NCBI GenBank assembly: GCA_002316675.1
Contig: DCDZ01000056.1
Span: 54,721 to 92,779 of the forward strand
DNA length: 38,059 nucleotides
From: Tyzzerella sp. UBA1042
GTDB taxonomy: Bacteria; Bacillota; Clostridia; Lachnospirales; Anaerotignaceae
Reading direction: 5' to 3'
In this document: positions 24,277 through 32,508 of the stretch, in pieces
Position numbering within the stretch: the first letter of the stretch is position 1
Layout: every line of letters starts with the position of its first letter
Translations under genes and position numbers: made by a program
The notes under the pieces: model-generated
Databases searched by the model: none
The model's input: only the letters and a program-made list of their open reading frames with translations
What the model was told of the DNA's origin: nothing

Positions 24277-25176
24277 TTATACCTGCAAATGCTTACGAAT
24301 AGAGGTAACACTGCCGATAACCCCTAAAAGAATACCAAAAAGCAAGGCAACAGGGAACAAAACAATAAAGATATCCCCCATCAGCAAAAATTGAATCATC
24401 TTAATTACAGGGAAATAGCTGTACAAAGAACTGATGATTTTTGCATAAATAGGCATACCGATCAGCAAAGGAATCAGCGCTCCAAACACACCAATAATAA
24501 CACCCTCAATGATGAATGGCCAACGAATGAACCAGTCTGTGGCACCCACATATTTCATGATGTTAATTTCCACCCGCCGGTTTACCACAGAAATACGAAT
24601 GGTATTCATAATGATCATAACAGAGATAACCCCTAAAATCAGCATAACCAAAATGCTGGCAGCATTAAACACCTTGTTCGCCTTCATAATCAGCTCTGTT
24701 TCCGTCTGTCCGTGGCGGATATTTTCAATCCCGTCTATATCCTCCAAGGCTGTCAGTACAGCATTCTGATTGTCAATGCTGTCTAATGTGATTTGAAAGG
24801 AATGGGACAGGGGATTGTTTGAATCATCCAATCCCTCAAAAATATCCTCATCGGCACCCCAGTCTGTTTTTAAACCTTCCAGTGCATCCGTAGGGGAAAT
24901 ATACTGCACATCCAACACATGATCGAGCTTTATAATTTTTTCCTTCATCTCTTCAATTTCCTGGCTGGCAGGGTCTCCGTCCAAAAACACGGAAATGCCG
25001 ATGGAATCCTCCATCTGCTGTAAAATATGACGCAGGTTTGAAGCAACACAGTAGGAAAAGGACATTATGGAAATACACGCCATAACTGCCACAATAGATG
25101 CCACAGTCATCAGCAAGTTTTTCTTTAATCCGCTAAGGCCCTCTTTCAGATAATATTTGATTGTACTAGGCCTCAT
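24277..25176 (-). CDS. ftsX: Cell division protein FtsX
   Basis: The ABC-type permease partner of FtsE; FtsEX activates peptidoglycan hydrolases at the septum or side wall. It has 299 residues from the ATG at 25176 (MRPSTIKYYLKEGLSGLKKNLLMTVASIVAVM), with AAGGTGGG upstream. There are four membrane segments (about 21-44, 170-195, 220-245 and 265-290). A large extracytoplasmic domain (about 45-165) contains the typical VFLDGDPASQEIEEMKEKI section. The start overlaps the ftsE 3' end by 11 nt, giving translational coupling. An upstream in-frame start at 25209 lies within ftsE and lacks a ribosome binding site. Confidence 0.95.
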   Translation of the reverse strand: MRPSTIKYYLKEGLSGLKKNLLMTVASIVAVMACISIMSFSYCVASNLRHILQQMEDSIGISVFLDGDPASQEIEEMKEKIIKLDHVLDVQYISPTDALEGLKTDWGADEDIFEGLDDSNNPLSHSFQITLDSIDNQNAVLTALEDIDGIENIRHGQTETELIMKANKVFNAASILVMLILGVISVMIIMNTIRISVVNRRVEINIMKYVGATDWFIRWPFIIEGVIIGVFGALIPLLIGMPIYAKIISSLYSYFPVIKMIQFLLMGDIFIVLFPVALLFGILLGVIGSVTSIRKHLQV

Positions 25177-25852
25177 CGCAATACCCACCTTTTTTAATGT
25201 CTCTGACAATGTGTCCTTGTTTTAAGGTAACTACCCTTTTTTGCATATCATCAACAATTTCCCTTGCGTGGGTAGCCATCACAATGGTGGTTCCCCGCTT
25301 ATTGATATCGTCCAAAAGCTGCATAATACCCCATGCCGTTTCGGGATCCAGGTTTCCCGTAGGCTCATCGCAAATGAGAATGGGGGGATTATTCACAATT
25401 GCTCTGGCAAGAGCCGTTCTTTGCTGCTCCCCGCCGGAAAGCTGATTGGGATAGCTTCTCCCTTTTTTCCCAAGCCCCACCAAAGCCAATACTGCGGGAA
25501 CATTCCTGCGAATAATACGGCTGGGCGCTTCAATGACCCGCATAGCAAATGCAACATTTTCATATACAGTTTTATTGGGCAGCAAACGGAAATCCTGAAA
25601 TACAACGCCCAGGTTGCGGCGAAGATAGGGAATCTGGGTTCTTGTCAGCTCATTGGTCTTTACCCGGTTTATGGTAATTTCCCCCTCGCTTGGTTCCAGC
25701 TCCTTTAGCAGCAGCTTTATTAAGGTAGATTTACCCGAGCCACTGGACCCAACAATAAATACAAAGTCACCTTTTTCAATATGTAAATTCAAATTTTCAA
25801 CGCCACGAGAGCCGTTGGGATACGTTTTTGTTACGTTGTTAAGCCAAATCAT
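25166..25852 (-). CDS. ftsE: Cell division ATP-binding protein FtsE
   Basis: The ABC ATPase of the FtsEX complex. It has 228 residues, the family length, from the ATG at 25852 (MIWLNNVTKTYPNGSRGVENLNL). Walker A GSSGSGKST is at 35-43, the Q-loop is in VVFQDFRLLP (83-92), the signature LSGGEQQR is at 138-145, Walker B ILICDEP is at 158-164, and the H-loop histidine is at 195. The frame is open for a further 69 codons upstream, but this has no FtsE similarity and is leader. The leader of about 230 nt contains a hairpin at 26009-26034. Confidence 0.96.
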   Translation of the reverse strand: MIWLNNVTKTYPNGSRGVENLNLHIEKGDFVFIVGSSGSGKSTLIKLLLKELEPSEGEITINRVKTNELTRTQIPYLRRNLGVVFQDFRLLPNKTVYENVAFAMRVIEAPSRIIRRNVPAVLALVGLGKKGRSYPNQLSGGEQQRTALARAIVNNPPILICDEPTGNLDPETAWGIMQLLDDINKRGTTIVMATHAREIVDDMQKRVVTLKQGHIVRDIKKGGYCDEA

Positions 25853-26008
25853 TAACGTATCTTCCTTTCTTACGATAAATTTTAAAGGGATGAACAAATA
25901 GTTCTTTTCAGACAGACGAAGGCTTCTTGATATTTTTCTGTTCCCCTTGCAGCAAAATGGAAAAACCCGCAAATCCTTTGCTCTTGGAGATTTTAAATGT
26001 ATTAAGTG

Positions 26009-26034
26009 AAACCCTTTTTCTTTTGAAAAGGTTT
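26009..26034 (-). other. Hairpin in the ftsE leader
   Basis: AAACC-TTTTC / GAAAA-GGGTTT type stem with a small AAAA loop lies near the 5' end of the predicted ftsEX transcript. There is no T-tract after it. Confidence 0.35.
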
Positions 26035-26091
26035 TTCCTCTAGCTATGATATGTTTCATATTTCGTCATTTTTCTTTACAATGCATCCTAA

Positions 26092-26120
26092 AGTATAGCA
26101 TAAATCCCTAGTATGAACAA
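26092..26120 (-). promoter_or_regulatory. Promoter for ftsE-ftsX
   Basis: -35 TTGTTC (26115-26120), 17-nt spacer, extended -10 TG-C-TATACT (26092-26097), about 240 nt upstream of the ftsE ATG. Confidence 0.6.
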
Positions 26121-26221
26121 CCCTAAACCATCATTCGACCCGCTGGAAATTATTAAGGTTTTCTGAACAAAACAGAGGGGAATACGCAAGGCCTTTGTTT
26201 TACAAAAATTTCGCCAAAACC

Positions 26222-26270
26222 ACAAAAGGTGTCTTTCCTGAGGATTGCCCCCGGAAAAGACACCTTTTGT
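26222..26270 (-). terminator. Terminator of the CdaR-type regulator gene
   Basis: Arms of about 17 bp (AAAAGGTGTCTTTTCC / GGAAAGACACCTTTT, one bulged base) enclose an 11-nt loop and are followed on the minus strand by GTGGTTTTGG. It starts about 40 nt after the regulator stop. Confidence 0.82.
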
Positions 26271-26308
26271 ATGATTTTTTTATTTTTCGGCCATGGTTTG
26301 CAACGGAA

Positions 26309-27400
26309 TCAGTAAACCATTTTGTCCATATAAATCATATATTTACTTACCATTAAAGTAATCTTGAAAATAATTGCATCATCAAAATTTCTCAAATCCA
26401 AGCCGGTCATTTTCTGAAGCTTATCCAACCTGTAAACCAGGGTATTTCTATGGATATACAGCTGACGGCTGGTTTCGGATACATTCAAGTTATTTTCAAA
26501 GAATTTATTGACGGTTGCCAGTGTTTCATCATCAAAATCGTCCATGGTCAACCCATGCAGCACTTCCTTGATGAACATACGGCAAAGGGGCAGGGGCAGC
26601 TGATAAATTAATCTGCCGATGCCCAGCTTTTCGTAATTCACAATAAATTTATCCGTTTCAAAAATCTTCCCGACCTCCAAAGCCATTTTTGCTTCTTTAT
26701 AGGAACGGGAAACATCCTTCAAATCGCTTACAATGGTGCCGCTGGAAATATAAACACGGCTGTTTGTTTCTGTGTTCAAGGTTTCCTCAATGCTCTTGGC
26801 AAAACGGTCAATATCATCCGCAGATTCCTTGTCCTTTAGCTCCTTTACTAAAATAATGCTGTGCTCATCCACAGCGGTAACAAAGTCCTTGGTTTTTGCC
26901 GGAAAAACGCTTCTTACGATCTCAACCAAATTCATTTCTCTGTCGATATTTGTTTCAATCAAATAAACGATACGATGAATGTTGTTCTCGATATGTAGCT
27001 TTTTGGCACGGCTGTAAATATCAACCAAAAGCAGGTTATCGAGCAATAAATTTTTAATAAAGTTGTCTTTATCATATCTTTCCTTATAAGCAATCAGCAA
27101 GCTTTGGATCTGAAAAGAGGCAATTTTACCAATTTGGTAGCCGGCCTCATCCTCTCCTTTTACTTGAATCACATACTCGGGCACACCATTGTCGTAAATT
27201 TTGAAATATTGATACCCCAAAATCAGCTGACTTTCAGCAGGCGAGCTGATGAAGTTTTCTACCGCATCAATTTGCCGTCCAATCATGTTTTCCTCTGTAG
27301 TGGCGATTACTTTACCTTCTTTTTCCACCACGCTTAATTCTTTACGAGTGATGTTTTTTAAACCATCAATGGTGCTTTGCAAAATTTGATTGGAAATCAT
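26309..27400 (-). CDS. CdaR/PucR-family transcriptional regulator
   Basis: The 363-residue protein has an N-terminal sensing region (about 1-130, typical sugar-diacid-recognition size), a central GGDEF-like segment seen in this family (about 135-285), and a C-terminal PucR helix-turn-helix (about 300-355: LNVSETSRQLYIHRNTLVYRLDKLQKMTGLDLRNFDDAIIFKI). Family members sense sugar acids or purine metabolites, but the ligand cannot be inferred because no catabolic operon is adjacent. AGGAGAGAG precedes the ATG. The gene is monocistronic between two terminators. Confidence 0.85.
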   Translation of the reverse strand: MISNQILQSTIDGLKNITRKELSVVEKEGKVIATTEENMIGRQIDAVENFISSPAESQLILGYQYFKIYDNGVPEYVIQVKGEDEAGYQIGKIASFQIQSLLIAYKERYDKDNFIKNLLLDNLLLVDIYSRAKKLHIENNIHRIVYLIETNIDREMNLVEIVRSVFPAKTKDFVTAVDEHSIILVKELKDKESADDIDRFAKSIEETLNTETNSRVYISSGTIVSDLKDVSRSYKEAKMALEVGKIFETDKFIVNYEKLGIGRLIYQLPLPLCRMFIKEVLHGLTMDDFDDETLATVNKFFENNLNVSETSRQLYIHRNTLVYRLDKLQKMTGLDLRNFDDAIIFKITLMVSKYMIYMDKMVY

Positions 27401-27697
27401 TGCCCTCTCTCCTCGAATTCGTATTTTTTGACTTTATCCCAAAACGGCAGTCTTTGCCTCATGGCAGACTGTAAAATATGACGAAAAAATGCCACTTAAT
27501 TCATTGATAAAATAGCCTAACCTTATTTTATAACAAAATCACAAAAAAATAAAGAGAAATTGCAAAAAAAACATACAAAATCTCTTTATATTTAAAAGTT
27601 ATATAAAAACCTTTGGATTTTTTTATTTAAACTGTCCGATGCATCTTTTTTTAGTGTCTAAATAAATACAATAACAAAGAGAATTTTATGCGGTTTT
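27401..27697 (-). other. Spacer between the YitT gene and the CdaR-type regulator
   Basis: It contains the YitT-operon terminator (27549-27589), a TTTATTTA / TAAATAAA inverted repeat nearer the YitT stop, and an extended -10 box (TG-T-TATAAA near 27527-27535) that probably starts the regulator transcript. It is otherwise AT-rich without a gene. Confidence 0.5.
27549..27589 (-). terminator. Terminator of the cell-wall polymer operon
   Basis: 9-bp arms ATAAAGAGA / TCTCTTTAT (with extra TG/CA pairing inside) are followed on the minus strand by TTTTTTTG. It ends the long run that begins at murJ. Confidence 0.75.
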
Positions 27698-28552
27698 TTA
27701 TTTCGGCAAAGAACTTTCCCCTAAAACTTCCCGAATATCTGTAACCAGTAAAATGGCATTCCGGTCAATATTCATGATAATACTCTTGGCCCCTTGAATT
27801 TCCTTCTGGGAAAAGATACAAAACAATATTTGCTTTGCCGGCGCCCCCAGGTCTCCCGCTCCGCTAAACTTAGCGGCCTCCCGTTCCAGCCTTGTATTGA
27901 GGGCCAGCCCGATTTCCTTTGCACAGTCAGAAATCACAATGGCCCCCCTTACCACATCGCCGCCTTCCAGCACCCATTTCGTGCATCTTTCAGCAATGAA
28001 AACGGAAAGAATTGCGTATAGCCCACGCATACCGCCAAACATCAGCATGCCCGCCAGAATCACCAAGGCATCCATAATAAATATCTTTTTCGAGATGGAG
28101 GGTCTATGCCAAATACGCTGCAATAAATATGCCGCCAGCTCCACCCCACCCGTTGTTCTTCCGCACCTTAACACCAATCCCACACCGATGCCTACCAGAA
28201 CACCGCCATAAACAGAGGCGATGATTAAGTCTCCTGTGTAAAAACTAACGCCCTGCACCAAAAAAAGCATAAGGGAAAGCAAAAGAGAGGTCAGAATCGT
28301 TTTTCCTACAAATCTGCCTCCCTGCATTTTCCATGCCGCCAAAAAAAGAGGAAGGTTTAAAGCCGCATTTACAAACCAAAGAGGCGTGGGAAACCCAAGC
28401 TTCGCCGTGGTTGCCGCATTCAGCAAAATGCCGATGCCCGTCACCCCGCCGGCAACCAGCTGGGCCGGCTCCAAAAAGCACTGTATCCCAACAGCCATAA
28501 CCAGCGTGCCGCAAATACTTAATACCAAATCCTCAATTTTTTTACCATACAT
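27698..28552 (-). CDS. YitT-family membrane protein (DUF161-DUF2179)
   Basis: The 284-residue protein has five to six membrane helices in the N-terminal two thirds. It shows the glycine-rich GGVTGIGILLN and GLVLRCGRTTGGVELAAYLL motifs of YitT/DUF161 proteins, then a soluble C-terminal DUF2179 domain (about 200-280, ending KSIIMNIDRNAILLVTDIREVLG). The function is not established. The start is set at the ATG at 28552, 5 nt after the stop of the upstream TagA-type gene, with GCGGAGAT upstream; the longer frame to 28657 runs inside that gene. It is the last gene of the operon. Confidence 0.9.
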   Translation of the reverse strand: MYGKKIEDLVLSICGTLVMAVGIQCFLEPAQLVAGGVTGIGILLNAATTAKLGFPTPLWFVNAALNLPLFLAAWKMQGGRFVGKTILTSLLLSLMLFLVQGVSFYTGDLIIASVYGGVLVGIGVGLVLRCGRTTGGVELAAYLLQRIWHRPSISKKIFIMDALVILAGMLMFGGMRGLYAILSVFIAERCTKWVLEGGDVVRGAIVISDCAKEIGLALNTRLEREAAKFSGAGDLGAPAKQILFCIFSQKEIQGAKSIIMNIDRNAILLVTDIREVLGESSLPK

Positions 28553-28557
28553 AGCAT

Positions 28558-29289
28558 TTATCTCCGCTTCCTCATTTTCAGGACTGTGAAAGCAAAAGCA
28601 GGCAGCCGTAGCATTCTGCGCCATCGCGTGGGCTGTGTGATCAAGCGGTAAAACCATTCCAAGCCGAGCCTTTGAAAAAGCTTCGGCGCACGTTTTACAT
28701 GGCCCGCCATAACATCAAAGCTGCCCCCCACGCCAATGGAGAGCTTGGCTTGAAACAAACGCATATTTTCATAAATCCATTTTTCCTGTTTTGGTGCTCC
28801 CAGTCCTACCAATAGTATGGACGGAGAAAGGTTTTTTATGTCACGAATAATCTTCTTTTCTTCCTTTGCATCAAAATATCCATTGTGTATCCCCACAATT
28901 TTAAGCTCCGGATATTTCCGTACCATTTTTCTTGCCGCCTCTGCGGCAATCCCCGGGGCACCGCCAAAAAAGTAAACGGTATGCTCCGTTCCTGCCAATT
29001 CGGCAAAAATATTCTGGGTCAAATCATAGCCGGCTACCCGTTCTTTCAAAGGAATGGCACTATATTTTGATGCCCAAACAACACCAATGCCGTCGGGCAC
29101 AACCAAATCTGCCTCTCGCAAAATAGACATCAGCTCCCGATCCTTTTGAGCCTCCATCACAATTTCGGGGTTCGGCGTGCAGATAAAATGCTGTCCCTCT
29201 GTATGCAAAAGAATGTTCACCCTTGCTACGGCTTCCTTCATCGTTACCGCATCAAAGGGTACATTTAAAATGTGTGTAATCTTCCTCAT
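28558..29289 (-). CDS. WecG/TagA/CpsF-family glycosyltransferase, probable ManNAc transferase
   Basis: The 243-residue GT26 enzyme. Characterised TagA transfers ManNAc from UDP-ManNAc to GlcNAc-PP-undecaprenol, the second step of wall teichoic acid and secondary cell-wall polymer synthesis. Family motifs are FICTPNPEIVMEAQKDRELMSIL, LVVPDGIGVVWASKY (catalytic aspartate in VVPDG), FFGGAPGIAAEAA, LLVGLGAPKQEKWIYEN and GVGGSFDVMAGHVKRAP. It ends with a basic, hydrophobic tail (WRRMLRLPAFAFTVLKMRKRR) that fits membrane association. Its ATG overlaps the stop of the GT4-CsaB fusion gene by 4 nt (ATGA), so the two are translationally coupled. This pairing suits a ManNAc transferase acting with a ManNAc pyruvyl transferase. 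Confidence 0.93.
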   Translation of the reverse strand: MRKITHILNVPFDAVTMKEAVARVNILLHTEGQHFICTPNPEIVMEAQKDRELMSILREADLVVPDGIGVVWASKYSAIPLKERVAGYDLTQNIFAELAGTEHTVYFFGGAPGIAAEAARKMVRKYPELKIVGIHNGYFDAKEEKKIIRDIKNLSPSILLVGLGAPKQEKWIYENMRLFQAKLSIGVGGSFDVMAGHVKRAPKLFQRLGLEWFYRLITQPTRWRRMLRLPAFAFTVLKMRKRR

Positions 29290-31529
29290 TTTTTCCGCCC
29301 TCTTCCGTACTGCAAAAGCTTTGTAAGATACTGCTCATTTTGGTGGGCCTTCCCTTCCAGCAAGGCCTCCTTTTCCTCTAAAATTTCTATATATTTTCCC
29401 CTGTTATGAATGATGTCATCCACCTTTTCCAGGGTTTTATCCATATCAAACTCTTTCAGCCTGCCGCCGCTGGGCATTTCCAGCTTTTCCAGATAATACT
29501 CAATTTTAGGATCATAAATAAAGCCGATGAGGGGCACCTTCTGCCTTGCCGCAAAAATCAAAGTGTGCAAACGCATACTCAGTATAAAGTCCGCCAGACT
29601 AATGACGCCCATCACTTCATAGGGAGAATAATTGTTGTGCAAAATAAAGGCATTTTGCCGCATTTTTTTGCGCACCTTCTCGCTCACCGTAATATCATTG
29701 GGCATCTGCATTGCCAGAAACACAATGGTTCTATCGTATTTTTCTATAATCGTATCGCACAGCTTGGCAAAACGGTCAATAAACCGGTCCATCTCTCTCC
29801 AATTTCTGACGGAAACCACAACAAGGGGCTTATCCAAAGGAATGCCCTCCGCCTCCAAAAGCTTCCTGGATTCCTCCTTGGAAATACTTTCCATAGTAAA
29901 CACAGGGTCTGCCGTAACAAAGCATTTCTTGGCATTTACTCCCATGGAAAGCAATTCGTCATAGGAATTTTCCTCCCGCAGGGTAATCAAATCGGCCCGG
30001 TTTACAACCTGCTTCACCAGCCTTCTGTTTCGCCTGCCGGACACCGGCCCGATGCCGTTGGCATAAAGCATCACCCGTTTTCCCATCAGCTTTGCCGCCA
30101 CGGTAATGGAGAGATAGTACATCAAAGAGCGGGTGCTGGTGCTATCCTGCAGCAAAGAGCCGCCGCCGCTAAGGAGAACGTCACAATCCCTGATTGCCTT
30201 CAAAACCTCCCAGAAGCCAAAACGATATACGGCTTCAATGCCGTATTTTTCCCTGGTACCCATGGGGTTGTTGGAAAGAACGGTAACATGGTAATTATCC
30301 CCCATCTGCTGAATATTTTTATGCATGGAGATCATAATTGCCTCATCCCCTGTGTTGTTGAAGCCGTAATATCCGCTCATCACCACATGATATTGGGGTG
30401 TATGGCGTTCCTTCCACGCCGTTTGATAAGCCTTTACACAATCCAATGCCATTTTTGTGACAGAATAATACCGAAAAATAACCTCTCTTCCGTAAGCCCC
30501 TGCCTGCTGACGCTGCTCCGGCGTCATTTGCATGAAGGCATACACCACATCCTGATACAGCTGTTTTTCCGTAGATAATGCACAGCCCCGGCAGCAAAAA
30601 TTATTTTCCTGGGCCAGCTCCAGCTTATCCCGCCCGAAAATGCCGATATATCCTTCGTTGCCCGCAACAATTGTGGTTTTTTCCGCAGCCATTGCCTCCA
30701 AGGCCGCACGGCTTACCCCCACAAAAACATCGGCAACAGCCACCAGCTCATTGATGTCCGTTCTGGCTCCTGTCATAGTAATGCAATTTCTGCCAATCTG
30801 CTGATTTGCTTCCGTGCTTTTTTCAAAAAGCTCGTCATAAACATCTCCGCCGCCGACAATCACCATACGCAAGCCGGGAATTGCCGCTACAAGCTGGGGT
30901 GCCGAGGCAATCAGCTGCCTTGCCACCAAAGCCCGGCTTTCGTCCATACGGCTGACATAAACCAAGGTAGGCTCCTCTTCTCCCAAAGCAAGCTCCTTGC
31001 GGATTCTGCCGCCATCAGTATCAGGGGAAAATTTATCCGTATCTATCCCGTTAATGGTTACGAAAATATCGCTGTTGCGCACATGATAATTTTCAATCAA
31101 ATATCTGCGGATGTCTTCGCTGACGGCAACCACCTTCTGTCCCCAGTTGGTCAAATATTTTAAGCCCATGCCTGTGTAAAACACCCAATGGGCAGAGGTT
31201 ACAAATGTAAATTTTTCTTTTTTAAACAACAGCCCGCAGATAAAGCCGGGAATTCTTGCATGGGAATGGACAATATCGACCTTTTCCTTGCGGATGATGT
31301 GCTTCAGCAAAAAATAAGACCGTATCATTTTGAAAACATTGCGCTGATTCATAGGCACCTTATAATGCTTGATGCCCACCTCTTCCAACTCCTTTTCGTA
31401 AACACCGCCATTGGAAGCCACAACAATGTCATACCCCTGTTTTTTTAATTCCTTGGAGAGCTCCACCACATGGGTTTCCGCCCCGCCAATTTCAAGCCCC
31501 ATTAAGGCCATTAATATTTTATACTTCAT
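29286..31529 (-). CDS. csaB: Fusion: GT4 glycosyltransferase plus CsaB-type polysaccharide pyruvyl transferase
   Basis: The 747-residue protein is two enzymes in one chain. Residues about 1-370 are a GT-B fold GT4 glycosyltransferase: MGLEIGGAETHVVELSKELKKQG, HSHARIPG, VVAVSEDI, INGIDTDKF, YVSRMDESRA and the FVGVSRAALEAMA donor-site region. Residues about 380-745 are a CsaB-type pyruvyl transferase: VMSGYYGFNNTGDEAIM, LLSGGGSLLQDSTSTRSLMYYL, YANGIGPV, SMRLHTLIFAARQKVPLIGFIYDPK. CsaB transfers pyruvate from PEP to ManNAc of the wall polymer, making the ligand for SLH domains. CsaB is usually a stand-alone protein of about 360 residues. The start is the ATG at 31529 with GGGGTGG close upstream; a GTG at 31547 lacks a ribosome binding site. 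Confidence 0.88.
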   Translation of the reverse strand: MKYKILMALMGLEIGGAETHVVELSKELKKQGYDIVVASNGGVYEKELEEVGIKHYKVPMNQRNVFKMIRSYFLLKHIIRKEKVDIVHSHARIPGFICGLLFKKEKFTFVTSAHWVFYTGMGLKYLTNWGQKVVAVSEDIRRYLIENYHVRNSDIFVTINGIDTDKFSPDTDGGRIRKELALGEEEPTLVYVSRMDESRALVARQLIASAPQLVAAIPGLRMVIVGGGDVYDELFEKSTEANQQIGRNCITMTGARTDINELVAVADVFVGVSRAALEAMAAEKTTIVAGNEGYIGIFGRDKLELAQENNFCCRGCALSTEKQLYQDVVYAFMQMTPEQRQQAGAYGREVIFRYYSVTKMALDCVKAYQTAWKERHTPQYHVVMSGYYGFNNTGDEAIMISMHKNIQQMGDNYHVTVLSNNPMGTREKYGIEAVYRFGFWEVLKAIRDCDVLLSGGGSLLQDSTSTRSLMYYLSITVAAKLMGKRVMLYANGIGPVSGRRNRRLVKQVVNRADLITLREENSYDELLSMGVNAKKCFVTADPVFTMESISKEESRKLLEAEGIPLDKPLVVVSVRNWREMDRFIDRFAKLCDTIIEKYDRTIVFLAMQMPNDITVSEKVRKKMRQNAFILHNNYSPYEVMGVISLADFILSMRLHTLIFAARQKVPLIGFIYDPKIEYYLEKLEMPSGGRLKEFDMDKTLEKVDDIIHNRGKYIEILEEKEALLEGKAHQNEQYLTKLLQYGRGRKK

Positions 31530-31543
31530 ATCCACCCCGCCTG

Positions 31544-32020
31544 TCACATTTCAATATTTGTAACTTTAATTGTAGGCTTCGCATATTTTGTAAAAGCATC
31601 CATTTCCGAGTTTATTTTTAACTCCACAACACCATCCACAAAATATCCCTCGTCTTTTTCTATTACAGAGCCTTCAATGGTCATGGTCACTCTATAATAA
31701 TCGGGATATTGGGCACGCACCATGCCGCCGTTCCCATCGGGCAAATGATAAAACAAGGGCGTATATTCCACAGCTTTGATTTCGCCGATGCAAATGCCCG
31801 TTTTATCATCAAAAATCAAATCTCCCTCGTGAAGAGCGTTCACCGTTGGCATACGCACCTTATCCACAAAGGCAGTATATGTTGTTTTTTCCGCCGATTC
31901 CTCCACACCGGAGGACTCATTACGGTTTACAACCCCCGTCTTAAAGACGGCCAATATAACCACGGCAACCAACGTGAGTATAATGAGGATATCCACAATA
32001 TTCGGTCTTTTTCCTGCCAT
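31544..32020 (-). CDS. DUF4330-like membrane-anchored protein, copy 2
   Basis: The 158-residue protein has an N-terminal membrane helix (about 8-27, NIVDILIILTLVAVVILAVF) and an extracytoplasmic beta-rich domain. The NIVDILIILTLVAV start and the EGDLIFDDKTGICIGEIKAVE segment resemble DUF4330 proteins, whose function is unknown but which often sit in exopolysaccharide loci. It starts 2 nt after the related gene at 32023-32508; the two share layout and probably arose by duplication. It may help export or assemble the polymer, inferred from context only. Confidence 0.8.
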   Translation of the reverse strand: MAGKRPNIVDILIILTLVAVVILAVFKTGVVNRNESSGVEESAEKTTYTAFVDKVRMPTVNALHEGDLIFDDKTGICIGEIKAVEYTPLFYHLPDGNGGMVRAQYPDYYRVTMTIEGSVIEKDEGYFVDGVVELKINSEMDAFTKYAKPTIKVTNIEM

Positions 32021-32022
32021 AC

Positions 32023-32508
32023 TTATTCACCGTCCCTTACTTCCACAACAAAGCCTTTAAACGCATATCCCTTGCCCTTTACATACAGCTCCATGCCAAC
32101 CTTTACCGTTGTGCCCTCTATCGTAATGTCCTTTTCCGTTTCCTCGCCGTTTCCTTCAATCGTCAGCTGCATATTGCTGTAGCCTTCCACGGGAAGCTTT
32201 TGATATGCACCGATTTCCTTACTATAAATCACCTCGGTATACGGCTCGCCGGATACCTCCTTAACCACGCCCAAATAAGTGGAGGTTGCGCTGTTAAACA
32301 CCTTTTCCCCAATCACCGGGGCCTCTACGGTTTCGTCCAAAACCTCCCGCCCCTCTACAACATAGGTGTAGGTTTTCGTCTGTTCCGTCCCCTGCTTGTC
32401 ACCGCCTGTAAACAGCCTGATGCCAACAATACCCGCAGCAATGATGAGCAGAATGAGTATGATATCCACGATATTGAATATACCGAATAGCTTTCTGTTT
32501 TTTTTCAT
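32023..32508 (-). CDS. DUF4330-like membrane-anchored protein, copy 1
   Basis: The 161-residue protein has a basic N-terminus (MKKNRKLFG), one membrane helix (about 11-32, FNIVDIILILLIIAAGIVGIRL) and a polar extracytoplasmic domain with the GEKVFNSATSTYLGVVKEV segment that aligns with the following gene. The ATG at 32508 overlaps the stop of the upstream GT4 gene by 4 nt, so it is translationally coupled to it. DUF4330 assignment is by the NIVDIILIL start and overall layout; the role is unknown. Confidence 0.8.
   Translation of the reverse strand: MKKNRKLFGIFNIVDIILILLIIAAGIVGIRLFTGGDKQGTEQTKTYTYVVEGREVLDETVEAPVIGEKVFNSATSTYLGVVKEVSGEPYTEVIYSKEIGAYQKLPVEGYSNMQLTIEGNGEETEKDITIEGTTVKVGMELYVKGKGYAFKGFVVEVRDGE

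Larger units (their letters stand above)
26060..26308 (-). other. Intergenic region upstream of ftsEX
   Basis: The gap from the ftsE start (25852) to the regulator stop (26309) is 456 bp. Apart from the leader it holds the ftsEX promoter at 26092-26120 and the regulator gene's terminator at 26222-26270. No gene is seen. Confidence 0.55.

Noticed and set aside
25853..26059. 69-codon N-terminal extension of ftsE
   Set aside because: FtsE homologues start at the MIWLNN position; the extension is a leader with a hairpin and has no similarity.
29406..30578. 390-codon plus-strand frame opposite the GT4-CsaB gene
   Set aside because: An antisense shadow of a clear gene, with no recognisable domain or ribosome binding site.
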